Positions 1 to 5,984 of a stretch of DNA of 6,329 nucleotides are shown here, piece by piece; the stretch's first letter is position 1, and each line of letters starts with the position of its first letter. The stretch lies in assembly GCA_012798055.1 (NCBI GenBank), contig JAAZOA010000056.1, positions 1-6,329 on the forward strand, written 5' to 3'. The notes beneath the pieces were generated by a model. It was not told the DNA's origin, searched no databases, and saw only the letters and a list, made by a program, of their open reading frames with translations. The translations under genes and the position numbers were made by a program. This stretch comes from Syntrophomonadaceae bacterium (GTDB lineage: Bacteria; Bacillota; Syntrophomonadia; Syntrophomonadales; Syntrophomonadaceae).

Positions 1-47
1 CCTATGCTCCACAGGGCATAATTGAAACCAATGGAAGAGGGGAATGT

Positions 48-1718
48 GTGTTGAAGAGCGACATCGAGATAGCTCAACAAGCCCGAATGCAGCCTATAGC
101 TCAGGTAGCTGAAAATTTAGGGCTGGATCAGGATGACATCGAACAATACGGTAAGTATAAATGCAAGGTCTCGCTGGATGTCTGGGAAAGACTGAAAAAC
201 AGCCCGGATGGGAAACTGGTCCTGGTTACCGCCATCAATCCTACCCCAGCCGGAGAGGGTAAGACCACCACAACCGTGGGTCTTGGCATGGCTCTCAATC
301 GGATCGGAAAGCGGGCGATAATTGCGCTGCGGGAGCCTTCCCTGGGTCCCAGTTTTGGTATTAAAGGAGGAGCCGCAGGGGGAGGCTATGCCCAGGTAGT
401 ACCGATGGAGGATATCAACCTGCATTTCACCGGGGACATCCATGCGGTCACTGCTGCTCATAATCTCCTGGCAGCCATGCTTGACAACAGCCTCCATCAT
501 GGGAATCCGCTGGGTATTGATGCCAGGCAGGTCTCACTGCGTCGGGTCATGGACTTGAATGAAAGGGCCTTGCGCAACATAATCGTCGGCCTGGGGGGCA
601 AGATCAACGGGGTACCAAGGGAATCAGGTTTTGATATCAGTGTTGCCTCGGAAGTCATGGCTATATTATGCTTGGCTGGCGACCTCATGGATTTTAAAGC
701 CCGGGCAGCCCGTATAGTGGTCGGTTATACCAGCCAAGGGGCCCCGGTTACAGCTGCTGACCTGAAAGCTGCGGGTTCCATGACCCTTTTGATGAAGGAT
801 GCCATCAAGCCCAACCTGGTACAGACCTTGGAGAATACCCCGGCATTTATTCACGGAGGACCTTTTGCCAACATTGCTCATGGGTGCAACAGTATCATGG
901 CTACCCAAATGGGATTGAAACTGGGGGATTACATGGTGACGGAGGCAGGATTCGGTGCTGATCTAGGGGCAGAGAAGTTCTTCGATCTCAAATGCCGATA
1001 TGCCGGATTGAAACCTGATGCCGTCGTGCTGGTGGCATCGATCCGGGCTTTGAAAAATCATGGCGGCATGCCCAAGGAAAGCCTGGCCCTGCCTGATATG
1101 GCGGCTTTGGAGAAGGGCATCGCCAATCTGGAGAAACACCTGGAAAACCTTAGCTTATTCGGGGTTCCGGTGGTGGTGGCCCTCAACCAGTTCCCGGGAG
1201 ACAGCCAGGAGGAAATCAGGCTGGTGACGCAAAAATGTGCTGCACTCGGCGCTGAGCTTGCACTTTCGCGGGTATGGAGTGAGGGAGGCCGAGGTGGAGT
1301 AGATCTGGCGTACAAAGTCGTCAGGGCGGCCGAGAAAGCCTCCGATTTCAAATACCTGTACGACCTTGAGCTGCCTCTGCGTGATAAAATAGAAACCATC
1401 TGCAGGAAAATTTACGGGGCTTCGGGAGTAGCGTACAGCAAGGGGGCTGCCCAGATGCTGGACCAGTTCGAGAACATGGGCTACGGAGAACTGCCTATTT
1501 GCATTGCCAAGACCCAATATTCCCTTTCAGATAATCCACTAGCTTTGGGAAGACCGCAGGACTTCACGGTCACGATTCGGGAAGCTAAGCTCGCGGCAGG
1601 AGCAGGATTCATAGTGGCTATTGCTGGAGATATTATGACCATGCCGGGACTCAGCAAGGTTCCGGCTGCAGAGAAGATAGACATCCTTCCAAACGGCGAA
1701 ATAGTGGGTCTATTTTGA
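48..1718 (+). CDS. fhs: Formate-tetrahydrofolate ligase (10-formyl-THF synthetase)
   Basis: Cytosolic enzyme that joins formate to tetrahydrofolate using ATP, giving 10-formyl-THF; it is the entry step of the methyl branch of the Wood-Ljungdahl pathway and also feeds purine synthesis. The 556 residues match the usual family length, and the ends fit the family (near-N-terminal SDIEIAQ, C-terminal GLF). Visible motifs are the P-loop PTPAGEGKTT at about residues 65-74, REPSLGPSFGIKGGAAGGG at 95-113, the EDINLHFTGD block at 121-130, ENTPAFIHGGPFANIAHG near the middle, and AKTQYSLSDNP near the C-terminus. No residue looks missing. The start is GTG at 48 or the adjacent TTG at 51; the purine-rich SD at 35-43 (AAGAGGGGA) serves either. 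The frame stays open to the window edge, but the SD and the family N-terminus favour the start given. It is followed by a strong hairpin terminator. Identification is near certain; the exact start is less so. Confidence 0.97.
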   Translation: MLKSDIEIAQQARMQPIAQVAENLGLDQDDIEQYGKYKCKVSLDVWERLKNSPDGKLVLVTAINPTPAGEGKTTTTVGLGMALNRIGKRAIIALREPSLGPSFGIKGGAAGGGYAQVVPMEDINLHFTGDIHAVTAAHNLLAAMLDNSLHHGNPLGIDARQVSLRRVMDLNERALRNIIVGLGGKINGVPRESGFDISVASEVMAILCLAGDLMDFKARAARIVVGYTSQGAPVTAADLKAAGSMTLLMKDAIKPNLVQTLENTPAFIHGGPFANIAHGCNSIMATQMGLKLGDYMVTEAGFGADLGAEKFFDLKCRYAGLKPDAVVLVASIRALKNHGGMPKESLALPDMAALEKGIANLEKHLENLSLFGVPVVVALNQFPGDSQEEIRLVTQKCAALGAELALSRVWSEGGRGGVDLAYKVVRAAEKASDFKYLYDLELPLRDKIETICRKIYGASGVAYSKGAAQMLDQFENMGYGELPICIAKTQYSLSDNPLALGRPQDFTVTIREAKLAAGAGFIVAIAGDIMTMPGLSKVPAAEKIDILPNGEIVGLF

Positions 1719-1735
1719 TATTTAGGATACCTATT

Positions 1736-1784
1736 AAAGCCTGCCCCGGCTGAGCTGATCCAGTCCAGCCGGGGCAGGCTTTTT
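1736..1784 (+). terminator. Rho-independent terminator shared by convergent fhs and folE
   Basis: A perfect 17-base inverted repeat pairs 1736-1752 with 1766-1782 around a 13-base loop. The core arms are GCCTGCCCCGGCTG and CAGCCGGGGCAGGC. On the plus strand the stem runs into TTTTT at 1780-1784, a classic intrinsic terminator for fhs, whose stop lies 18 bases upstream. On the minus strand the stem starts just past the folE stop and is followed by TTTAATAGG, a weaker U-tract, so it probably terminates folE too. The bidirectional role is inferred from the symmetry and the convergent gene order. Confidence 0.9.
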
Positions 1785-2353
1785 CATTTCAGGATCAAGG
1801 AGAAAAGTTCCGCCCTGGATTCTGCCCGGGATTGGAAAATTCCCCGCAGTGCCGACGTTACCGTCAGTGCACCCGGTTTTTGGACCCCGCGCATACTCAT
1901 GCACATATGTTCAGCTTGGATGACCACCCCGACTCCCATGGGGTTGAGCGTACCAAATATGCAGTCGGCGATCTGTGAGGTCAGACGCTCCTGCAATTGG
2001 GGCCTGCGGGCATATGTCTCAACTACTCTGGCCAGTTTGCTGATCCCCACCACCTTGCCGCCTTTAGGGATATAAGCTACATGTGCCATACCATAAAAAG
2101 GCAGAAAATGGTGTTCGCACATGGAGTATACCGGGATATCCTTCACCAGGACCAATTCATCATGAAATTCAGTAAAGGAAACGTCCAGAAAATCCCGCGG
2201 GTCGCTGTGCATCCCTGAGAAAATCTCAGCATACATGCGGGCGACTCTTTCCGGTGTTCCTAATAATCCCTCCCGCTCCGGGTCTTCACCCAGAGCCTCC
2301 AGGATATCTCTAAATGCTGCTGCTATCTTGGCAGTATCCAGGTGATGATCCAT
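1784..2353 (-). CDS. folE: GTP cyclohydrolase I
   Basis: Converts GTP to 7,8-dihydroneopterin triphosphate and formate, the first committed step of tetrahydrofolate synthesis; the same product can also feed queuosine precursors. With the start at 2353 the protein has 189 residues, normal for short bacterial FolE/MtrA. Zinc-site motifs are intact: SMCEHH gives Cys79 and His82 as expected ligands with His81 next to them, and HMCMSMRG gives His149 and Cys151. LGTPERVARM at 31-40 is also typical. Two ATG codons lie further upstream (2371 and 2368), but GAGGGAGG sits between them and the ATG at 2353 with a 5-base spacer, so the downstream ATG is preferred. The gene stands alone on the minus strand between fhs and the pseudouridine synthase gene, with no other folate biosynthesis gene in view. 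Its stop is two bases from the shared terminator stem. Confidence 0.96.
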   Translation of the reverse strand: MDHHLDTAKIAAAFRDILEALGEDPEREGLLGTPERVARMYAEIFSGMHSDPRDFLDVSFTEFHDELVLVKDIPVYSMCEHHFLPFYGMAHVAYIPKGGKVVGISKLARVVETYARRPQLQERLTSQIADCIFGTLNPMGVGVVIQAEHMCMSMRGVQKPGALTVTSALRGIFQSRAESRAELFSLILK

Positions 2354-2358
2354 AAATG

Positions 2359-2366
2359 CCTCCCTC
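2359..2366 (-). promoter_or_regulatory. folE ribosome binding site
   Basis: GAGGGAGG on the minus strand, five bases before the ATG at 2353. It falls inside the coding extension that would result from using the ATG at 2371, and so decides the shorter start. Confidence 0.75.
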
Positions 2367-2392
2367 ATCATCTACTCAAGCTGGTTGTGGAT

Positions 2393-2421
2393 GAAATACC
2401 CCTGCAACAATGCAATATCAA
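2393..2421 (-). promoter_or_regulatory. Possible folE promoter
   Basis: On the minus strand, TTGATA (2421-2416, five of six bases of the sigma-A -35 consensus) is followed after exactly 17 bases by TATTTC (2398-2393), a poor -10 that matches only at TAT. Transcription would start near 2386, giving a leader of about 30 bases. A perfect TATAAT also lies on the plus strand at 2422-2427 and could belong to a promoter for the divergent pseudouridine synthase gene, but no -35 is seen at the right distance. Both calls are weak. Confidence 0.35.
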
Positions 2422-2558
2422 TATAATAACAGAATAATACCTCCCAGGCATAAATTTTCACATCGGGCCCCAGACCAAGTTTGTCCAAGGAGAACGCGAG
2501 GAGGATTAAACAGCCGGGCGGCGAATAATAGCAAAATCAGCAAAGAAGATTATTCACC

Positions 2559-2565
2559 GGGGAGG
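2559..2565 (+). promoter_or_regulatory. Ribosome binding site of the pseudouridine synthase gene
   Basis: GGGGAGG lies six bases before the GTG at 2572. It sits inside the longer open frame that begins at 2410 and is the main reason to reject that earlier ATG. Confidence 0.75.
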
Positions 2566-2571
2566 ATTGGT

Positions 2572-3294
2572 GTGAGACTGGCAAAATATCTTGCTCAGGC
2601 TGGCATCGCGTCGCGTCGCCAGGCGGAGGATCTGATTAGGGCTGGGAGGATCAAGCTTAACAGCCAGGTAGCCACCGACCTGGCGAGCCAAGTAGACCCT
2701 CAAAACGACCGGGTCGAATTTGATGGGGTGGTCGTATCCCCGGAACAACCGGTCTACATCTTGCTAAACAAACCCCCCGGTTTCTTAAGCACGGTTGCGG
2801 ATAGCCGCGGGCGACCTACAGTGGTTCAATTGGTACCAAACATAAAACAGCGGGTCTTTCCGGTTGGAAGGTTGGATCAAGATACCGCCGGGCTCTTGCT
2901 TCTGAGTAATGACGGCGCTTTCACCAACCTTATGATCCATCCCCGTTACAAGATAGACAAGAAATATGAAGCAGTAATCAGGGGAGAGATCAGCTCGGCG
3001 GAGATTGGGATGCTCCGGGATGGAATATGCCTGGATGATGGACGGACAGCACCTGCAAAAGTCCGGCTCATTCGATCGGGGACCAAGGAATCGGTTATCG
3101 AGTTGGTGATCCATGAAGGAAGGAAACGCCAGGTCAAGAGGATGCTAGCTGCCGTTGGCCATCCGGTAATAAAGCTAACCCGGACGGGCCTGGCATTTTT
3201 AGATCTTGCAGGGGTTAAAGTGGGCCAATACAGATATTTGCGCCAGGAGGAAGTGGATAAGTTGATCGATCTTGCCCGGCATGGGAGGGCATAG
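2572..3294 (+). CDS. rluB: RsuA/RluB/RluE-family rRNA pseudouridine synthase
   Basis: Isomerises a uridine of ribosomal RNA to pseudouridine; RluB-type enzymes act on 23S rRNA during 50S assembly. The 240-residue protein opens with an S4 RNA-binding domain (about residues 2-48, RLAKYLAQAGIASRRQAEDL). The catalytic domain follows: LLNKPPGFLST at 64-74, the active-site motif GRLDQDTAGLLLL at 99-111 with catalytic Asp102, and the C-terminal HEGRKRQVKRMLAAVGHPV at 181-199. All are intact. The GTG start is chosen because a strong SD precedes it and the S4 domain begins directly there. The frame is open back to an ATG at 2410, but those 54 residues look like translated intergenic DNA. In many Firmicutes this gene follows scpA/scpB; here it follows divergent folE instead. 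The family is certain; RluB rather than another family member is inferred from the S4 domain, length and host group. Confidence 0.92.
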   Translation: MRLAKYLAQAGIASRRQAEDLIRAGRIKLNSQVATDLASQVDPQNDRVEFDGVVVSPEQPVYILLNKPPGFLSTVADSRGRPTVVQLVPNIKQRVFPVGRLDQDTAGLLLLSNDGAFTNLMIHPRYKIDKKYEAVIRGEISSAEIGMLRDGICLDDGRTAPAKVRLIRSGTKESVIELVIHEGRKRQVKRMLAAVGHPVIKLTRTGLAFLDLAGVKVGQYRYLRQEEVDKLIDLARHGRA

Positions 3295-3408
3295 TACCAA
3301 CAAGCTCGGGTCAAGGGATGCTAGCTCGAGATAATTTCCATTCCATTCATGAAAAGAAGGGGTAAACATCCGGGAAGATAAATTCAGGGGAAAGGAAGGG
3401 ATAACGGT

Positions 3409-3840
3409 ATGCCAGCAATCAAGATTAAGATGCGATTCGACTACAAAGGCCAGGTGAAAAACAGCAGATTATTCGGCAATAAGCAACCTGAACAATTGGC
3501 GGAAGAAAACCGCGAGCATAAGGTGACCATGTTAAGGAATATTCCCATGCAGGGTATAAGCATAGTTGATATTGACATGAGCATGGACGTATATTCGGTG
3601 ATCGATGAAATCAGCGGGAAAAAGATAGCCTTTGCCCCGGTCGTCATTACTCTTGTTGCCGATGAGCTGGAGAATGCTATACGGTTTGCCGCCCAGGAAG
3701 AGTTCAGGACGGTTCAAGTGGTCGAACCGGACGCTTTAAACTTCACCGCCGGGGACACGGAAAAGCTTTTATTCAGGGTGAGCCAGGAAATCATGGATTT
3801 CAGGAATCAATGGCTGAAAAGAATGGAAAACTGGAAATAA
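3409..3840 (+). CDS. Conserved-looking hypothetical protein, 143 aa
   Basis: I do not recognise this protein. The ATG at 3409 has a good SD, AAGGAAGGG at 3392-3400, eight bases upstream, which supports a real gene. The product is a soluble, charged protein with no cysteine, no signal peptide and no membrane segment. It starts with a short basic stretch (IKIKMRFDYKGQVKNSRLFG), followed by a probably helical region at 26-38. The centre, 49-84, has alternating hydrophobic residues suggesting beta strands (ISIVDIDMSMDVYSVID, then IAFAPVVITLVAD). Helical segments follow at 84-98 and at 117-143, the last ending in aromatic and basic residues (WLKRMENWK). No catalytic or nucleotide-binding motif is apparent. 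It lies 114 bases after the pseudouridine synthase gene with no terminator between, so they may share a transcript. Nothing in the context fixes its function. Confidence 0.75.
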   Translation: MPAIKIKMRFDYKGQVKNSRLFGNKQPEQLAEENREHKVTMLRNIPMQGISIVDIDMSMDVYSVIDEISGKKIAFAPVVITLVADELENAIRFAAQEEFRTVQVVEPDALNFTAGDTEKLLFRVSQEIMDFRNQWLKRMENWK

Positions 3841-3861
3841 GCCTAAAAAGTAGCGGCCAGT

Positions 3862-3944
3862 CCCAGCCGGAAGATTGGTTGGGCTCTGCACCCCGATTTG
3901 CAATCTCTGGTCACGGGACAGCTTGCTATCGGGGCTCTGCAACC
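3862..3944. repeat. Direct repeat with two overlapping inverted repeats
   Basis: This non-coding stretch (the gap is 3841-4024) contains GGGCTCTGCA twice, at 3881-3890 and 3932-3941. Hairpin A pairs CCCAGCC (3862-3868) with GGTTGGG (3877-3883) through an 8-base loop and one G-U pair. Hairpin B is a longer imperfect stem: GGTTG (3877-3881) with CAACC (3940-3944), CCCCGAT (3891-3897) with ATCGGGG (3928-3934), and GCAA (3900-3903) with TTGC (3923-3926). A and B share 3877-3881, so they cannot fold together. No T-run follows, so it is not a standard terminator. It lies upstream of the predicted promoter at 3955-3983. It matches no RNA family I recognise. Confidence 0.55.
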
Positions 3945-3954
3945 TAAATTTATA

Positions 3955-3983
3955 TTGATTTTCCGCAAATCTTACTCTATTAT
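3955..3983 (+). promoter_or_regulatory. Predicted sigma-A promoter of the oxidoreductase operon
   Basis: TTGATT at 3955-3960 (four of six -35 consensus bases), a 17-base spacer, then TATTAT at 3978-3983 (five of six -10 bases), in a markedly AT-rich stretch. Transcription would begin near 3990, leaving a leader of about 35 bases before the TTG at 4025. Position and spacing fit a promoter driving the four genes that follow. No operator was identified in the leader. Confidence 0.55.
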
Positions 3984-4011
3984 TATTACTCAATAAGAAA
4001 ATATGGTTGAG

Positions 4012-4017
4012 AAAGGG
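4012..4017 (+). promoter_or_regulatory. Ribosome binding site of the P-loop ATPase gene
   Basis: AAAGGG, seven bases before the TTG at 4025. The alternative in-frame TTG at 4007 has only AT-rich sequence upstream and no SD, so the later start is preferred. Confidence 0.5.
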
Positions 4018-4024
4018 TCATGCA

Positions 4025-4687
4025 TTGGGTAAAGTCGTGATATTTGCGGGAGGTTTCGGCAGCGGGAAGTCGGAAATCGCTCTAAACCAAGCCCTGCTCC
4101 TAGCCCGGGATTTTGAAGATGTGATCCTGGCGGATCTGGATTTAGTTAACCCTTACTTTGCTTCGCGAGATGTCCGCCCTATTCTTGAAGATGCCGGGAT
4201 CAGACTGGTCGCCCCGTCTGGGGAATTGTCATTCGGGGATGTTCCCAGTATCCCTGGCGAAATTATAGGCCTCCTGAGACAGGAAAATATTATGGTGATC
4301 GATGTGGCCGGCGACGAGGTGGGCTCTGCGGTCCTGGGTTACCTGAGTAAATATATCCTAGCCCGTCAGGGCTACGAATTTTTTTTGGTCTTAAATCCAT
4401 ATCGGCCTTTTGCCCAGGAGGTTCAGAGTGTGCGGGATTTGCGGATGCAACTGGAAAAAGCAGCTAATCTGGAATTTACCGGTATCGTCAGCAATCCCAA
4501 TCTTCTCGGTGAAACTACCGCGGACATTGTTCGCCGGGGACACCAACAAGTGGCTGATATGGCCATGTCCCTAAGTTTACCGGTCGCCAACCTGACTGTG
4601 ACCAAGGAATTTTATCCAGAAATGGCGGCTAAATTTGGCGGCCAGGTGAGAGAAATTAACCTGTACTTGAAGCCGCAGTGGCTATAG
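4025..4687 (+). CDS. P-loop ATPase of the MinD/ParA/CobQ-like (SIMIBI) type
   Basis: A 220-residue soluble nucleotide-binding protein of unknown role. The N-terminal strand VVIFAGG leads into a Walker A loop GGFGSGKSE at 9-17, with Lys15 and Ser16. The loop lacks the second, deviant lysine (KGG) of canonical MinD/ParA proteins. ADLDLVNPYFASRDV at 36-50 looks like the switch I region, MVIDVAGDEVG at 90-100 the Walker B strand, and SNPNL at 156-160 the likely base-recognition segment. There is no cysteine pair for an Fe-S cluster. The start is TTG at 4025; TTG at 4007 would add six residues but lacks an SD. The gene is first in the operon, 20 bases before the ferredoxin subunit, which suggests a role linked to the oxidoreductase such as maturation, assembly or energy-coupled regulation. 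That is inference from position only. A cobyrinate synthase role is unlikely, as the amidotransferase domain is absent. Confidence 0.85.
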   Translation: MGKVVIFAGGFGSGKSEIALNQALLLARDFEDVILADLDLVNPYFASRDVRPILEDAGIRLVAPSGELSFGDVPSIPGEIIGLLRQENIMVIDVAGDEVGSAVLGYLSKYILARQGYEFFLVLNPYRPFAQEVQSVRDLRMQLEKAANLEFTGIVSNPNLLGETTADIVRRGHQQVADMAMSLSLPVANLTVTKEFYPEMAAKFGGQVREINLYLKPQWL

Positions 4688-4707
4688 CTCTAAGGGAGGA
4701 TGCTTGA

Positions 4708-4923
4708 ATGGCAAAGGGAAGAGTCAGTTTCTTTGCGGAGGAATGCAAGGCATGCGAATTGTGTATCCATTTTTGTCCCAAAGACGTCCTGGGTTTGGAC
4801 ATGGAAAACATTAATGCACTGGGGTATCACCCAGTCACTGCCTTGCTCCCGGATAACTGCACGGGATGTGGGATCTGCGCTATGATGTGTCCCGATATGG
4901 TTATCGTGGTGGAAAGGGCGTGA
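4708..4923 (+). CDS. korD: 2-oxoacid:ferredoxin oxidoreductase, ferredoxin-like delta subunit
   Basis: A 71-residue electron-transfer subunit carrying two [4Fe-4S] clusters that pass electrons from the catalytic TPP site to free ferredoxin. Two complete CxxCxxCxxxCP motifs are visible: Cys13, 16, 19, 23 (CKACELCIHFCP) and Cys51, 54, 57, 61 (CTGCGICAMMCP). In each cluster three cysteines of one motif are expected to pair with the last cysteine of the other. The short N-terminus and the length of about 70 residues are normal for this subunit. The ATG has a strong SD, AAGGGAGG at 4692-4699, eight bases upstream. An out-of-frame ATG at 4700 opens an overlapping frame that would lose the cysteine motifs. 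Its stop lies five bases before the alpha subunit start, so the two are translationally close. By itself the sequence could pass as a free ferredoxin; the operon makes the subunit role much more likely. Confidence 0.92.
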   Translation: MAKGRVSFFAEECKACELCIHFCPKDVLGLDMENINALGYHPVTALLPDNCTGCGICAMMCPDMVIVVERA

Positions 4924-4928
4924 AGCAG

Positions 4929-5984
4929 ATGGAAAAAATTTTGATGAAGGGAAATGAAGCACTGGCTGAAGGTGCGCTTTCAGCTGGTTGTAAAGCCTTT
5001 TTCGGCTATCCCATAACCCCTTCCAGTGAGATTGCCGAGTACATGGCTCGCAAGTTCCCCCTATTGGGAGGGACGTTTGTCCAGGCCGAGAGCGAACTGG
5101 CGGCGATAAGCATGGTCTACGGAGGAGCATCCACCGGAGCCCGGGTAATGACGGCATCTTCCGGGCCGGGGATAAGCTTGAAATCGGAGGGTATATCATT
5201 TCTGGCAGAAGCTGAGCTGCCCTGTTTGATCGTGAATATTTCCCGGGGAGGTCCGGGACTGGGCGGCATCCAACCCGCCCAGTCGGATTACTTCCAGGCT
5301 ACCCGTGGGGGGGGACATGGTGATTACAATATTATGGTCCTGGCCCCCTCTTCAGTGCAGGAAATGCTGGATTTTGCCATGGAGGGTTTCGACCTGGCCG
5401 ACCAATACCGAATCCCGGTCATGGTTATGGCTGAAGGCACCCTGGGACAGATGATGGAGCCGATCACACCCCGGGCCAAAGTGACTCAATTCCAGGCAAA
5501 ACCCTGGGCCACTGATGGGTGCAAGGGCCGCCAGCCCAATGTGGTCAACACTTTGCACCTGTCCCCGGAATTTCTGGAGTATCGAAATAAGGTTCTGCAG
5601 GAAAAATATAAGCTGATCAAGGCCAACGAGCAGAAGGCAGAAACCTATCGGACCGAAGACGCAGACCTGGTAGTGGTAGCCTTTGGCCTAATGTCCCGTA
5701 TCGTAAGAAAAGCAGTCATGACAGCCAGGGAGCAGGGCTACAAGGTAGGCTTGATAAGGCCCGTCACATTATGGCCTTTCCCCGTAGATGCAGTCCGGGA
5801 AGCAGCCGCCCAGGCCAAATTGTTCCTGTCGGTGGAAATCAGTATGGGGCAGATGGTCGAGGATGTCCGGTTGGCTGTAGAGGGCCGAGTACCGGTTGAA
5901 TTCTATGGAAGAATAGGGATGATTCCCAGCCCGGAAGAAATCGGCCGGCAGATCATCCAATTGGCGCAGAGGGAGGGATTATGA
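4929..5984 (+). CDS. vorB: 2-oxoacid:ferredoxin oxidoreductase alpha subunit (VorB/KorA type)
   Basis: Catalytic alpha subunit that, with the TPP-binding beta subunit, oxidatively decarboxylates a 2-oxoacid to an acyl-CoA and reduces ferredoxin. The 351 residues match the VorB subfamily length. The N-terminal pyrimidine-binding domain shows the signature GYPITPSSE at 26-34, QAESELAAISMVYG at 52-65, TASSGPGISLKSEG at 75-88, NISRGGPGLGGIQPAQSDY at 103-121 and QATRGGGHGDY at 123-133. The transketolase-C-like domain covers roughly 245-345 (VVVAFGLMSRIVRKAV, IRPVTLWPFP). The ATG at 4929 is chosen; its SD (AAAGGG, 4913-4918) lies ten bases upstream within the end of the preceding gene. GTG at 4920 is in frame but too close to that SD. 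The stop overlaps the next gene's start. Substrate (2-oxoisovalerate, 2-oxoglutarate or another 2-oxoacid) cannot be read from sequence. There is a G8 run at 5307-5314, in frame. Confidence 0.94.
   Translation: MEKILMKGNEALAEGALSAGCKAFFGYPITPSSEIAEYMARKFPLLGGTFVQAESELAAISMVYGGASTGARVMTASSGPGISLKSEGISFLAEAELPCLIVNISRGGPGLGGIQPAQSDYFQATRGGGHGDYNIMVLAPSSVQEMLDFAMEGFDLADQYRIPVMVMAEGTLGQMMEPITPRAKVTQFQAKPWATDGCKGRQPNVVNTLHLSPEFLEYRNKVLQEKYKLIKANEQKAETYRTEDADLVVVAFGLMSRIVRKAVMTAREQGYKVGLIRPVTLWPFPVDAVREAAAQAKLFLSVEISMGQMVEDVRLAVEGRVPVEFYGRIGMIPSPEEIGRQIIQLAQREGL

Noticed and set aside
1155..1517. Antisense open frame of 120 codons within fhs
   Set aside because: It is entirely opposite conserved fhs sequence, with no SD and no recognisable motif.
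2498..2505. SD-like GAGGAGGA in the folE-pseudouridine synthase gap
   Set aside because: No start codon lies at a usable distance downstream, so it is a chance purine run.
2523..2555. GAATAAT/ATTATTC inverted repeat before the pseudouridine synthase SD
   Set aside because: Only seven AT-rich pairs around a 19-base loop; too weak to claim a regulatory hairpin.
2410..2571. In-frame extension of the pseudouridine synthase to an ATG at 2410 (54 extra residues)
   Set aside because: There is no SD at 2410, the residues resemble no family N-terminus, and a strong SD precedes the GTG at 2572, where the S4 domain begins.
3295..3408. Terminator or promoter between the pseudouridine synthase gene and the 143-residue gene
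   Set aside because: Only a GATAAT at 3330-3335 without a -35 and short AGCTCG repeats were seen; no hairpin with a T-run.
4690..5199. Antisense open frame of 169 codons across the ferredoxin and alpha subunit genes
   Set aside because: It lies opposite two well-identified genes, is rich in Pro, Ser and Arg as antisense shadows are, and shows no domain.
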